Assembly (NCBI GenBank): GCA_900314165.1
Contig: OMUE01000178.1
Span: 1-23,121 of the forward strand
Direction: 5' to 3'
Origin: an uncultured Acidaminococcus sp.
GTDB lineage: Bacteria; Bacillota_C; Negativicutes; Acidaminococcales; Acidaminococcaceae
DNA length: 23,121 nucleotides
The notes under the pieces were generated by a model, which was not told the origin of the DNA, made no database searches, and was given only the letters and a program-made list of their open reading frames with translations. Both the position numbers and the translations under genes were made by a program. Of the stretch, positions 1 through 8,259 are shown in pieces. The first letter of the stretch is position 1. Each line of letters starts with the position of its first letter.

Positions 1-1165
1 GGGTGGTGTACAGGATTTTCAGCCGTTTGCCCTTTTCCTGAGGAGGCTGGTTCATAGCCACAGCGTCCGTAATGACCTGGTTCAGGATGGACGTAGAAAT
101 GCGCATAGCGTTGGCTTCTGCCGCGTCCTTGATGAGTTCCGGCAGACGGGAAATCCGCTGCTGTGTCAGGGCGGACACGAATACTACGTTGGCGTAAGGC
201 ATGAAGATCAGCTCTTTATGAATCTCTTCCGTAAATTTCACGGTAGAATTGTTGTCTTTATTGTACAGATCCCATTTATTTACGACAATGACGACGCCTT
301 TGCCTGCCTCGTGGGCATAGCCGGCAATCTTCTTATCCTGTTCCGTAATGCCTTCTACGGCGTTCAGCACCATGAGTACTACATCGGACCGATCCACAGC
401 ACGGAGAGTCCGGATGATGCTGTATTTTTCAATGGGTTCGTCAACTTTGCCTTTGCGGCGCATGCCGGCCGTATCGATGAACAGATAGGTCTGTCCGTCC
501 TTTACTACGGGCACGTCGATGGCATCACGAGTAGTCCCTGCCACATCGCTGACGATGGAGCGGGACTGGCCTACAATATCGTTAAAGATGGAAGATTTGC
601 CTACGTTAGGACGGCCGATGATGGCCACTTTGATTACGTCATCATCTTCATCGTCGTCATCATCTTCCGGCGGGAATTTTTCTACGACGGCGTCCAGCAG
701 ATCCCCCAGATTCAGTCTGTTAGAAGCAGAAATCAGGAAGGGTTCCCCGATGCCCAGATTATAGAATTCATAGGCTTCAGCTTCCTGTTTCGGCGTATCC
801 GCTTTGTTGACAGCCAGGACTACTGGCTTTCTGGACTGGCGCAACAATTTGGCCACATCCAGATCATCGTTAGTAATGCCGGAACGGGCATCGCAGACGA
901 ACATAATGACGTCCGCTTCCTTAATGGCGATTTCGGCCTGCTGCCGGATGGACACGGCGATGGAGTCCGTATTCTGCATTTCGATACCGCCCGTATCCAC
1001 CATGGTGAACCGGCGGTCCAGCCATTCGGCTTCTGCGTACAGACGGTCCCGGGTAACCCCCGGCGTGTCTTCCACAATGGAGATACGGCTATCGGCAAAT
1101 ATATTAAATAGTGTGGACTTGCCGACGTTTGGTCTGCCGACAATGGCAACTATGGGTTTGCTCAT
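1..1165 (-). CDS. der: Ribosome-assembly GTPase Der (EngA), 3' end outside window
   Basis: Der is an essential GTPase with two tandem G domains that acts in assembly of the 50S ribosomal subunit. About 388 codons are present; the family is about 440 residues, so roughly the last 50 residues (end of the KH-like domain) lie beyond the left edge. The first P-loop, GRPNVGKST, starts at residue 10, with DTPG at 33-36, DTGG at 57-60 and NKAD at 120-123. The second, GRPNVGKSS, starts near residue 184 and is followed by DTAG and NKWD. The linker between the G domains carries ten consecutive Asp/Glu residues (about 167-176). The ATG at 1165 has an AGAGGA ribosome site and lies 21 nt after the fni stop, so der is the last visible gene of the rluB-to-der operon. 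Identification is secure. Confidence 0.97.
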   Translation of the reverse strand, partial: MSKPIVAIVGRPNVGKSTLFNIFADSRISIVEDTPGVTRDRLYAEAEWLDRRFTMVDTGGIEMQNTDSIAVSIRQQAEIAIKEADVIMFVCDARSGITNDDLDVAKLLRQSRKPVVLAVNKADTPKQEAEAYEFYNLGIGEPFLISASNRLNLGDLLDAVVEKFPPEDDDDDEDDDVIKVAIIGRPNVGKSSIFNDIVGQSRSIVSDVAGTTRDAIDVPVVKDGQTYLFIDTAGMRRKGKVDEPIEKYSIIRTLRAVDRSDVVLMVLNAVEGITEQDKKIAGYAHEAGKGVVIVVNKWDLYNKDNNSTVKFTEEIHKELIFMPYANVVFVSALTQQRISRLPELIKDAAEANAMRISTSILNQVITDAVAMNQPPQEKGKRLKILYTT

Positions 1166-1186
1166 TTAAGTTTCCTCTTTCGTATT

Positions 1187-2227
1187 CTATTTTTTATACG
1201 CGAAAAAACGGTAGGCGTCCGCCATCTCACCAGTGAAATAATAGCGGACCTGCCGTAATTCTTGTACCTTCTTGCACCCGGTCAGGGCGTAAAAATCCTT
1301 TAGGGACTCCAGGCACTGCCGGATCCACCGGACAGTTCCTTCCACGCCTTCCTGCTGCAGGAGCTGGAGGATATTTCCTGCCATCCCTACGGCATTGGCT
1401 CCCAAAACCTGCGCCTTGAATACGTCCAGGGCAGTCCGGAGGCCACCGGATCCAATGATTCCCTGCTGCCAGCCTTTGACAGCACAGACTTCTAATAAAG
1501 CTAAGGCTGAAGGGATGCCCCATTGGGTCAGTTCCCTGTTAGCCTGTGGATTGCGGCAAAGCTCTATGGCCGGGAAATTCGTGCCACCTGCTCCGCCTGT
1601 ATCCAAAATGGACACGCCGCATTCTATGAGCTGACGTGCCTGTTGCGCTGCTATACCGCAGCCTGTTTCTTTCACAATGACCGGCACGGATACTCCCTTA
1701 CAGATCTGTTCAATCTGCCGGAGCCAGCCGGTAAAATCCCGATCCCCTTCTTCCATAGCCAGTTCCTGGGCTGCATTCACATGAACCTGCAGGGCCTGAG
1801 CCCCAATCATGTCCACAGCCCGCTGGGCTTCTTCCACAGAAGCCAGAGCACTGACATTGGCAAAGAGGATGCCCTCGGGATAGATTTTACGGACAGCAGA
1901 AAAGGTTTCTGCATACTGTCCCTTCCGCACAGCCCCATACTGGGACCCTACAGCCATGACGCAGTGGGTTTCCCGGGCCACTTCAGCCAGCTTTTCATTG
2001 ATGGCCTGGACCTGGGGCGCTCCCCCTGTAATAGCATTAATGATGAGAGGATGCTCCAAGGCGCCGATGCCGGGCAGTGCTGTAGCCAGACTGACCGACC
2101 TGCGGTCCACCTGGGGCAGGCAGTTATGCAGCACCCGCATATCAGAAAAGCCGGTGGCGCAAGGACCATCCTCAAGGTGCAGCGCATACTTGATGTGATC
2201 TAATTTACGACTCTCCCGGCTTTTCAT
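1187..2227 (-). CDS. fni: Type II isopentenyl-diphosphate delta-isomerase (FMN-dependent)
   Basis: The enzyme interconverts isopentenyl and dimethylallyl diphosphate, using reduced FMN and Mg2+ in the cytoplasm. The 346-residue length fits the family. Visible motifs are an N-terminal RKxDHI, NAITGG near 64-69, GSQ near 98, HVNAAQE near 149-155 (the conserved HxNxxQE segment with the proposed catalytic Gln and metal-binding Glu), VKETGCGI, DTGGAGGTNF and a GSGG phosphate-binding loop. The ATG at 2227 is preceded by AGGAG and lies 20 nt after the ispH-rpsA stop, so the two are probably cotranscribed. Since IspH already makes both isomers, an isomerase beside ispH suggests tuning of the IPP:DMAPP ratio; that is inference. 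Confidence 0.95.
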   Translation of the reverse strand: MKSRESRKLDHIKYALHLEDGPCATGFSDMRVLHNCLPQVDRRSVSLATALPGIGALEHPLIINAITGGAPQVQAINEKLAEVARETHCVMAVGSQYGAVRKGQYAETFSAVRKIYPEGILFANVSALASVEEAQRAVDMIGAQALQVHVNAAQELAMEEGDRDFTGWLRQIEQICKGVSVPVIVKETGCGIAAQQARQLIECGVSILDTGGAGGTNFPAIELCRNPQANRELTQWGIPSALALLEVCAVKGWQQGIIGSGGLRTALDVFKAQVLGANAVGMAGNILQLLQQEGVEGTVRWIRQCLESLKDFYALTGCKKVQELRQVRYYFTGEMADAYRFFAYKK

Positions 2228-2247
2228 TTATGCAGTTCTCCTCTTAC

Positions 2248-4296
2248 TTATCTCTTGTGAGCTTCAGCTTCTGCTTCAGCAATCTTTGCACCTAAGCCCT
2301 GGGACAGGGTGCCTTTTTTGCCCAGATATTGGCGCATTTCAGCTTTTTCAGCATCTTGTTTTGCTTTGGTGATGCTCAGAGCGATCTTCTTGTGTTCGTC
2401 GTCGATGCGCAGAACTTTTACTTTGACTTCCTGACCAATTTCCAGAACATCTTCAGGTTTTTCAATCCGTTGTTCAGCGATTTCGGAAATGTGGATCATG
2501 CCTTCGTTCTTGTCATTCAGTTTTACGATAGCGCCGAAAGGAAGGAAGCGCAGGACAGTACCGGTTACTACATCGCCCGGTTTCATAGCTTTAGCAGCGG
2601 TGACCCAGGGATCTTCCTGCAGAGCCTTGATGGACAGGCTGATACGGCCTTTTTCTTCATCCAGGCCTTTGATGTAAACTTCAACTTTGTCCCCTACTTT
2701 GTACAGGTCAGCAGGTTTCACGCTGCGGTCCCAGGACACTTCAGAAATGTGAACCAGACCTTGTACGAACGGAGCGATTTCTACGAACATACCGAAATCT
2801 ACGATGCTCTTAATGGTACCTTCAACGGTTTCGCCTTCTTTGAACGTTGCAAAAGCCTTTTCCAGAGCTTCTTTGCGTTCTTCTTCCCGACGAGCACGTT
2901 CTTCTTTGTAAGCAGCATTCTTAGCAGCCCGTTCTTCTCTCAGAACGTTTCTGCGGCTGAATACCAGACGTTTCTTTTCAGGGTTGATTTCCAGCAGGGA
3001 AACTTCCAGTTCTTTGCCTTCATATTCCTTCACATCGTCCACATGTTTCAGATCCAGGTGGGATGCAGGGATGAAGCCGGTCAAGCCATTATAGTTAACG
3101 GTCAGGCCGCCTTTGACAGCGCGCAGACCTTTTACAGTCACAGTCTTTACAGCTTCCAGTTCAGCAGGCAGCTTCAGCCAAGCCTGATCAGCTTCGGCTT
3201 TGATTCTGCTCAGGACAACCAGGCCATCCTGGTTTTCGCTGGCCATAACCTTCAGGGTTACCTTATCGCCTTGTTTCACAGTAGGGGCTACGGTTTCTTT
3301 GGTCCCGTTCAAAGTCCATTGGTCGAAGGCTACAGAACCTTCAGACTGATAACCGAAGTCTACAACGACCTCTTCATCAGTTACATCTACCACTGTACCT
3401 TCTACAATCATGCCAATGTGCAATTTCATGCTTTCCTGTTCGCCCAACAAACTTTCCATCGTTTCCATAGTGACAATAGCCTCCTCAATAATTTCCTGCG
3501 GCGTAGATGCGCCAGCAGTAATGCCAATTTTTTCTGCTCCGGCCAGCATAGACGCGGTAATCTCGCTGGCATCCTGCAAAAGATAGGAACGGGAATTGAC
3601 AGTTTTGGCCAAATCCCACAAATGCCTGGTATTGGCGCTGTTCTTGCCGCCAAATACGAAAAAGGCATCTGTTTTCTCAGCCAGCTGCTTAGCCGCAGCC
3701 TGTCGCTCTGCGGTAGCCGTGCAAATGGTACGCACCACTTTGTAGTCCCCAGGACATTGCTCCTGAGCCATGCGAAGCAGAAGGTTAAACTTCTCTGCCT
3801 CAAAAGTAGTCTGGCTGACTACCCCATACATATCTTTCACAGGAAGAGATTCCAGATCGCGGGGCGTTTCCACGATCCAAGAGTCCACACCTGCCCAAGC
3901 CTTGATACTTTGCACCTCGGGATGACGCTTCTCCCCAATGATAATGACGAAACGGCCTTCTTCTGCCAGTTCAGCAGCCGTTTTCTGTGCCTTCCGCACA
4001 TGAGGACAAGTGGCATCAACAATCGTCAGTCCACGGGCTTCGGCTTCCTGATAAACCTCAGGTCCAACGCCGTGGGATCGGAATATAACCACATCACCGG
4101 CCTTGAATTCGGCCAGCTGTTCTTTACATTGTACACCCTGTTGCTCCAGCTTATTTACAACACGGGGATTATGAACCAATTCACCCAGAGTGGCAATACT
4201 ATTATTATACCCTTTTGATTGCAGTTGTGCAATGTGTACAGCCCTTTTTACCCCATAACAAAATCCACAGGGGTCTGCTACATAGATCTTTGTCAT
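2248..4296 (-). CDS. ispH: Fused HMBPP reductase (IspH) and S1 RNA-binding protein
   Basis: This 682-residue bifunctional protein starts with a complete IspH domain (about 1-283), which reduces HMBPP to IPP and DMAPP in the last MEP-pathway step. Conserved 4Fe-4S ligands are visible as C13 (GFCYGV), C97 (DATCPH) and C192 (TICTAT), with substrate-binding H42, H75, H125, E127 and the NSANT segment near 219-223. Four S1 domains follow (about 293-365, 380-447, 487-556, 572-643), resembling the S1-like protein (YpfD/RpsA) encoded at this spot in other Firmicutes, with a charged Lys/Arg/Glu helix at 452-482. Such fusions are known in Clostridia and Negativicutes. The ATG at 4296 overlaps the plsC stop as ATGA, implying translational coupling. 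The S1 half probably binds mRNA or ribosomes; its exact role is not shown by sequence. Confidence 0.96.
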   Translation of the reverse strand: MTKIYVADPCGFCYGVKRAVHIAQLQSKGYNNSIATLGELVHNPRVVNKLEQQGVQCKEQLAEFKAGDVVIFRSHGVGPEVYQEAEARGLTIVDATCPHVRKAQKTAAELAEEGRFVIIIGEKRHPEVQSIKAWAGVDSWIVETPRDLESLPVKDMYGVVSQTTFEAEKFNLLLRMAQEQCPGDYKVVRTICTATAERQAAAKQLAEKTDAFFVFGGKNSANTRHLWDLAKTVNSRSYLLQDASEITASMLAGAEKIGITAGASTPQEIIEEAIVTMETMESLLGEQESMKLHIGMIVEGTVVDVTDEEVVVDFGYQSEGSVAFDQWTLNGTKETVAPTVKQGDKVTLKVMASENQDGLVVLSRIKAEADQAWLKLPAELEAVKTVTVKGLRAVKGGLTVNYNGLTGFIPASHLDLKHVDDVKEYEGKELEVSLLEINPEKKRLVFSRRNVLREERAAKNAAYKEERARREEERKEALEKAFATFKEGETVEGTIKSIVDFGMFVEIAPFVQGLVHISEVSWDRSVKPADLYKVGDKVEVYIKGLDEEKGRISLSIKALQEDPWVTAAKAMKPGDVVTGTVLRFLPFGAIVKLNDKNEGMIHISEIAEQRIEKPEDVLEIGQEVKVKVLRIDDEHKKIALSITKAKQDAEKAEMRQYLGKKGTLSQGLGAKIAEAEAEAHKR

Positions 4297-4895
4297 AAAT
4301 TTCCCTGCTGAGACGCGATCAATTTGCCGATTTCGTCCATCAGCTTCACGCTCAGTTCCTCGATTTCCAGTTTATTTCCCTGCTCATTCTGCAGGCTCAT
4401 CGGTTTCCCAAACACGACCGTAATCTGGGGCCAGAAGCTTTTCCGGGCTTTCATATTGCTGCCCAGGATAGCGGCCGGTACCAGGGTGGCCTTGCCCTTG
4501 ATGGCGATGGCCAGGGCACCGGGTTCTGCCTTCCCCAGCTTGCCTTCCGTCATCCGGTGGCCTTCCGGGAAGATCCCCAGCACTTCCTTATGCTTCAGGA
4601 TGGTGAGCGCCGTGCGGATGGCCTTAGCATCCGCCGCTCCCCGGTGCACAGGGAAGGCGCCCAGGCTGGCGTATAACCAGCCCTGGATGGGATTTTCAAA
4701 CAGTTCGGACTTGGCCATGAAGTTCACAGGCCGGGAAGAAGCAGTCCCTACCATGGGAGGGTCCAGATTGCTTACGTGGTTGCAGGCAATGACCAATGCC
4801 CCTTCTTTCGGGATATTCTCCCGTCCTACCACCTTCAGCCGGAACACGATCCGGAACAGGATGGAGAAAATAAATTGTACAAATCGATACCACAT
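4293..4895 (-). CDS. plsC: 1-acyl-sn-glycerol-3-phosphate acyltransferase
   Basis: PlsC transfers an acyl chain to lysophosphatidic acid to make phosphatidic acid at the cytoplasmic membrane. The 200-residue protein has an N-terminal hydrophobic segment (about 4-20), the catalytic NHVSNLD box (H40, D45), an FPEGHR box at 109-114 and a downstream VPAAI segment typical of the family. I place the start at the ATG at 4895, one base after the cmk stop and about 9 nt after AGAAGG. A longer reading frame opening with TTG at 4922 lies inside cmk and has no ribosome site. The 3' end overlaps ispH by ATGA. Position between cmk and rpsA is the usual Firmicutes arrangement. Confidence 0.94.
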   Translation of the reverse strand: MWYRFVQFIFSILFRIVFRLKVVGRENIPKEGALVIACNHVSNLDPPMVGTASSRPVNFMAKSELFENPIQGWLYASLGAFPVHRGAADAKAIRTALTILKHKEVLGIFPEGHRMTEGKLGKAEPGALAIAIKGKATLVPAAILGSNMKARKSFWPQITVVFGKPMSLQNEQGNKLEIEELSVKLMDEIGKLIASQQGNL

Positions 4896-4896
4896 A

Positions 4897-5562
4897 TTAC
4901 AATACCTTCTTTGCCAAGTCAATGATTTTATCGGTTACCTGGTCGATGGTGAGAGTCGTAGAATCCAGGAACACGGCATCTTCGGCACATTTCAGAGGAG
5001 CAATCTTCCGGTTGGCGTCCAGCTTGTCCCGCTGGGCGATCTTCCGTTCCAGTTCCTCCATGGTCACATCCGTGCCCTTTTCCTTCAATTCCAGATACCG
5101 CCGCCGAGCCCGTTCTTCCACGCTGGCTGTCAGGAATACCTTCAACTGAGCCTTGGGGAACACCACGGTGCCGATATCCCGGCCATCCATAACCACGCCG
5201 CCTTTGGCACCGATGGCACGCTGGGCTGCGGTCATAGCCTCCCGGACGCCGCCGACAGCGGATACCTTGGACACGTTCTGGGACACGTCCAGGGTCCGAA
5301 TGGCCTCCGTTACTTCCTGACCGTTGGCAAAGACCCGGTTTATCCCGTCCTGCCACTGGAAGTCGATGGTCAGGCCCTGGGCAAGGGCTGTTACGGTTTC
5401 TTCAGAAAATTCCCGACCGCTTTGCAAGAACGCCAGAGTCACAGTACGGTACATAGCTCCCGTATCGATATAGGCATAGCCCAAAGCGGCAGCCACCTTC
5501 TTGGCAATGGTGCTTTTGCCCGCTCCTGCAGGGCCGTCAATGGCAATGATGATTTTTCCCAC
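4897..5562 (-). CDS. cmk: Cytidylate kinase
   Basis: Phosphorylates CMP and dCMP to the diphosphates with ATP in the cytoplasm. The 221-residue length is normal. It has the P-loop DGPAGAGKST (residues 9-18), the TGAMYR segment near 34-39 that contacts the nucleotide, the GRDIGTVVFP motif and an Arg-rich lid segment (EERARRR). The start is GTG at 5562, 2 nt after the upstream flavoprotein stop and preceded by AGAGGA; no ATG fits the conserved N terminus. plsC starts one base after its stop, so the two are coupled. Confidence 0.96.
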   Translation of the reverse strand: MGKIIIAIDGPAGAGKSTIAKKVAAALGYAYIDTGAMYRTVTLAFLQSGREFSEETVTALAQGLTIDFQWQDGINRVFANGQEVTEAIRTLDVSQNVSKVSAVGGVREAMTAAQRAIGAKGGVVMDGRDIGTVVFPKAQLKVFLTASVEERARRRYLELKEKGTDVTMEELERKIAQRDKLDANRKIAPLKCAEDAVFLDSTTLTIDQVTDKIIDLAKKVL

Positions 5563-5564
5563 GA

Positions 5565-6818
5565 TTATTCCTCTTTTCCCTGGGCAGCATGGGTGCCGGC
5601 CGCATAACCGGACGAAAAAGCTGCCTGCAGATTATAGCCACCTGTGTACCCGTCCACGTCCATGACCTCTCCTGCAAAATACAGGTTCGGCACTAATTTG
5701 GAAGCAAAGGTGGTCGGATTGATTTCTTTCAGGCTTACGCCTCCGGCCGTTACAATAGCCTCTTCCAAAGGACGTGTACCATTTAAGGGTACCATAAAAT
5801 GCTTCAATGTGTCTACCAGTCTTTGCCGTTCTTTCCGGGTAATCTGGTTCACATCCTGGTCCGCTTTCAGGCAGGCCCTGTCGATGACTATAGGGATCAG
5901 CTTCTGGGGCAGCAGGTCGTGAAGGCCTGCTTTCAGTTGCTTGCGGCTGTATTTCTGGAAATCCCGTTGGATCCGGGCATCCAGCTGCTGGTCCGTCAGG
6001 GCCGGCTTCAGATCGATGGACAGATCCAGCACGACTTTGGGATTCTTCTGCCACCGTTTGGAAGCCGCCCGGCTCAGCGTCAGGATAATGGGACCGCTGA
6101 CTCCGAAATGGGTGAACAGCATTTCCCCGAATTCCTGGCCCAACACTTTGTCCCCTTCCAAAAGGGTGCCCTGGATGTTCTTCAGGGACAGGCCCTGGAG
6201 GGCCCGGATGTCCTCGTCGTCGCTTTCGAGAGGTACGAGGGCCGGCGTAGGCGGTACGATGGTGTGGCCGGCCTGCCGGGCCAGCTTGTAGCCATCACCG
6301 GTGGAACCAGTACCGGGATAGGAGGCACCGCCGGTCGTAATAATGACTGCGTCGGCGTGGAGCTGTTCCTCCCCGTTGATTTCCACACTATAGACCTGCT
6401 TATTTTTAATGTACAAGCCCGTGACCCGTTTGTGGGTCATGAGCTTTACGCCTTCCTGCCGGAGGATCTTCTCCAGGGTCTCCACCACATCCAGCGCTCT
6501 GTCGCTCTGAGGAAACACCCGTCCACCCCGCTCTACTTTCGTTGGCAGACCGTTCTGCTCCAGCAAATCAACAATATCGTCATTCGTAAACTGGTGGAAG
6601 GCACCGTACAGGAATTTACCGTTTCCCGGCAGCATGGCGATCATGTCCTGCATGCTGCAGGCATTTGTAATATTACACCGGCCTTTGCCCGTAATCATGA
6701 GCTTGCGGCCGGGACTCTTCATCTTTTCCAGCAGGATGACCTGGGCACCGGCCCGGGCCGCCGCAATGCTGGCTAAAAAGCCTGCAGCCCCTGCACCTAT
6801 GATGACAACCTGTTTCAT
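5565..6818 (-). CDS. HI0933/BaiN-family FAD-dependent oxidoreductase
   Basis: A 417-residue flavoprotein of the HI0933 (TIGR00275) family. It has the N-terminal dinucleotide-binding loop GAGAAG (8-13), the family block GRKLMITGKGRCNITNA (about 37-53), TTGGASYPGTGSTGDG, and a C-terminal AGEVMDVDGYTGGYNLQAAF segment that closes the FAD site. There is no signal peptide, so it is probably cytoplasmic. Some relatives act on steroid or bile-acid substrates, but most members have no known reaction, and none is assigned here. The ATG at 6818 is one base after the rluB stop, and cmk follows after 2 nt, so it sits within the operon. Confidence 0.88.
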   Translation of the reverse strand: MKQVVIIGAGAAGFLASIAAARAGAQVILLEKMKSPGRKLMITGKGRCNITNACSMQDMIAMLPGNGKFLYGAFHQFTNDDIVDLLEQNGLPTKVERGGRVFPQSDRALDVVETLEKILRQEGVKLMTHKRVTGLYIKNKQVYSVEINGEEQLHADAVIITTGGASYPGTGSTGDGYKLARQAGHTIVPPTPALVPLESDDEDIRALQGLSLKNIQGTLLEGDKVLGQEFGEMLFTHFGVSGPIILTLSRAASKRWQKNPKVVLDLSIDLKPALTDQQLDARIQRDFQKYSRKQLKAGLHDLLPQKLIPIVIDRACLKADQDVNQITRKERQRLVDTLKHFMVPLNGTRPLEEAIVTAGGVSLKEINPTTFASKLVPNLYFAGEVMDVDGYTGGYNLQAAFSSGYAAGTHAAQGKEE

Positions 6819-6819
6819 G

Positions 6820-7548
6820 CTATTTCACGCTTTCTAAGAGCTGTTCCAATTCCTGTTCCGTCAGGTCCCTGAATTTACCCTTGCCCAGACCTTCCAGGGT
6901 CAGGTTCGCCACCCGGATCCGCTTCAGGGCCTTCACCGGGAAACCGATGAAGTCGCACATGCGGCGGACCTGCCGGTTCCGTCCTTCATGAATCGTAATG
7001 GTGAACAGCGTAGTACCTTTTTCCGCATCCACCTTCTTCACATAGACCACAGCCGGCGAAGTCAGGCCGTCCTCCAGGGGAACGCCCAAACGCAGGATGT
7101 CCAGCTTTTCTTCCGGCACCCGCCCTTTGACGGTCACTTCGTAAGTCTTGTCCACATGATGGCTGGGGTGCATCATCTTCTGGGCCAGTTCCCCGTCGTT
7201 GGTCATGAGCAGCAGTCCTTCCGTCTGGTAGTCCAGACGGCCCACAGGGTACAGCCGCTCTTTCAGACCGTTCAGCATGTCCGCCACAGTCCGCCGGCCC
7301 TGGGGATCTTTCATGGTAGTCACTACGCCACGGGGTTTGTACAGCAATACGTAGCGCTTATGGGTAGGACGCAGTCCCTTGCCGTCCACGGTGATAAAGG
7401 CTTTAGGTCCGACTCGGGTGCCCAGTTCCGTGACGGTCTTGCCGTTTACCTGGACCCGCCCGGCCAGTATTAATTTTTCACATTCTCTGCGGGAGGCCAC
7501 TCCCGCCGCTGCCATAACCTTCTGCAGCCGTTCTTGTTGTTGTTCCAT
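6820..7548 (-). CDS. rluB: 23S rRNA pseudouridine synthase RluB family
   Basis: Isomerises a uridine of 23S rRNA (U2605 in E. coli numbering for RluB) to pseudouridine. The 242-residue protein has an N-terminal S4 RNA-binding domain (about 6-55, with ASRRECEKLI and GRVQVNG) and a PsuA/RluB-type catalytic domain with GRLDYQTEGLLLMTNDGE, whose D106 is the catalytic aspartate. HEGRNRQVRRM is the conserved C-terminal RNA-contact motif. ATG at 7548. Upstream lies repeat element A (171 nt to the scpB stop), so rluB either starts the operon running to der or is reached by read-through from scpAB. RluE/RluF-type specificity cannot be excluded, but the gene order favours RluB. Confidence 0.93.
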   Translation of the reverse strand: MEQQQERLQKVMAAAGVASRRECEKLILAGRVQVNGKTVTELGTRVGPKAFITVDGKGLRPTHKRYVLLYKPRGVVTTMKDPQGRRTVADMLNGLKERLYPVGRLDYQTEGLLLMTNDGELAQKMMHPSHHVDKTYEVTVKGRVPEEKLDILRLGVPLEDGLTSPAVVYVKKVDAEKGTTLFTITIHEGRNRQVRRMCDFIGFPVKALKRIRVANLTLEGLGKGKFRDLTEQELEQLLESVK

Positions 7549-7567
7549 TTCTTTATTCCTTATGTAT

Positions 7568-7738
7568 TAGGACGGACGACATCCGACATACGACGGACGA
7601 AAGAGGAACCACGCTTCGCGTGGAATCTGTCCGCCCTCGCACCGTGCGGGGGCGGGGAACCATCGCTTGCGATGGTGGTGGGGGTGTCCGTCCAGCAGAC
7701 CCTCTTCGCTCTTCACTCTTCACTCTTCGCTCTTCGCT
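7568..7738. repeat. Mosaic intergenic repeat, element A
   Basis: This element fills the rluB-scpB gap. In + orientation it starts with an arm (7571-7608) that matches the reverse complement of the right arm of elements B, H and I. A hairpin CCACGC-TTC-GCGTGG follows (7609-7623), then a CCGCCC/GGGCGG hairpin (7631-7655), then CCATCG-CTTG-CGATGG (7660-7675) in the setting GGGGAACC...GGTGGTGGGG. It ends in five 7-bp tandem units, CTTCGCT or CTTCACT (7704-7738). The tandem tail runs into scpB and supplies its stop codon. Seen directly; origin unknown. Confidence 0.85.
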
Positions 7739-8259
7739 TCATCCAAGTCCAGCAGCTCCTCCGGCAATTCCGGCAAATCGGCCAAAGTGTCCAGGCCGAA
7801 GGTAGTCAGGAATTTGTCCGTGGTACCGTACAGGATGGGACGGCCCAGGACTTCTTTGCGGCCTACTTCGGCAATGAGCTGCAGGTCCGTCAAGGTGCCC
7901 AGCACGCCGTCAATCTTCACGCCACGGATGGCTTCTACTTCGGCCTTCGTCACAGGCTGCTTGAAGGCAATGATGGTCAGGGTCTCCATAGCGGCGCTGG
8001 ACAGGCGCAGCTCCTGCTGCTCCTGCAGGCTGCGGATGACCTCAATAGCTTCCGGCTTTGTCACCAGCTGCCAGCCTCCGGCTGCCTTGCGCAGGGTCAG
8101 GCCCCGGCTCTCATCCCGACAGGCCAGCTGCAACTCCTCCAAAAGAGTACCTGTTTCTTCCTGGGACAGCTGCAGGGCCTCTGCCAGCTTGTCCAGAGGC
8201 AGAGGGGAACCGGATGCAAATAACAGAGCTTCCAGCTCACCGGATTTCGTCAGTGCCAT
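7720..8259 (-). CDS. scpB: Segregation and condensation protein ScpB
   Basis: ScpB is the winged-helix (kite) subunit that, with ScpA, binds SMC to form the condensin that organises the chromosome. The protein is 179 residues from the ATG at 8259. That ATG sits 7 nt after AAGGAG, whereas an ATG 6 nt upstream would be too close to it. Two winged-helix domains are recognisable, with the family segment ETLTIIAFKQPVTKAEVEAI. The start overlaps the 3' end of scpA by about 23 nt, the usual coupling. Oddly, the last codons (AKSEE, then TGA) are encoded by the 7-bp tandem repeat of element A, so the natural C terminus appears to have been replaced or extended by the repeat. Confidence 0.94.
   Translation of the reverse strand: MALTKSGELEALLFASGSPLPLDKLAEALQLSQEETGTLLEELQLACRDESRGLTLRKAAGGWQLVTKPEAIEVIRSLQEQQELRLSSAAMETLTIIAFKQPVTKAEVEAIRGVKIDGVLGTLTDLQLIAEVGRKEVLGRPILYGTTDKFLTTFGLDTLADLPELPEELLDLDEAKSEE

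Noticed and set aside
640..680. Run of Asp/Glu codons in der considered as a trinucleotide repeat or frameshift site
   Set aside because: It lies exactly in the variable linker between the two G domains, where acidic runs are normal for Der, and the frame is intact on both sides.
2329..4218. 629-codon plus-strand open frame antisense to ispH-rpsA
   Set aside because: It is a shadow frame rich in Phe and His with no recognisable motif; the minus strand encodes a convincing fusion protein.
4896..4922. Upstream TTG start for plsC
   Set aside because: It lies inside cmk without a ribosome site. The ATG at 4895 follows AGAAGG at proper spacing and starts right after the cmk stop.
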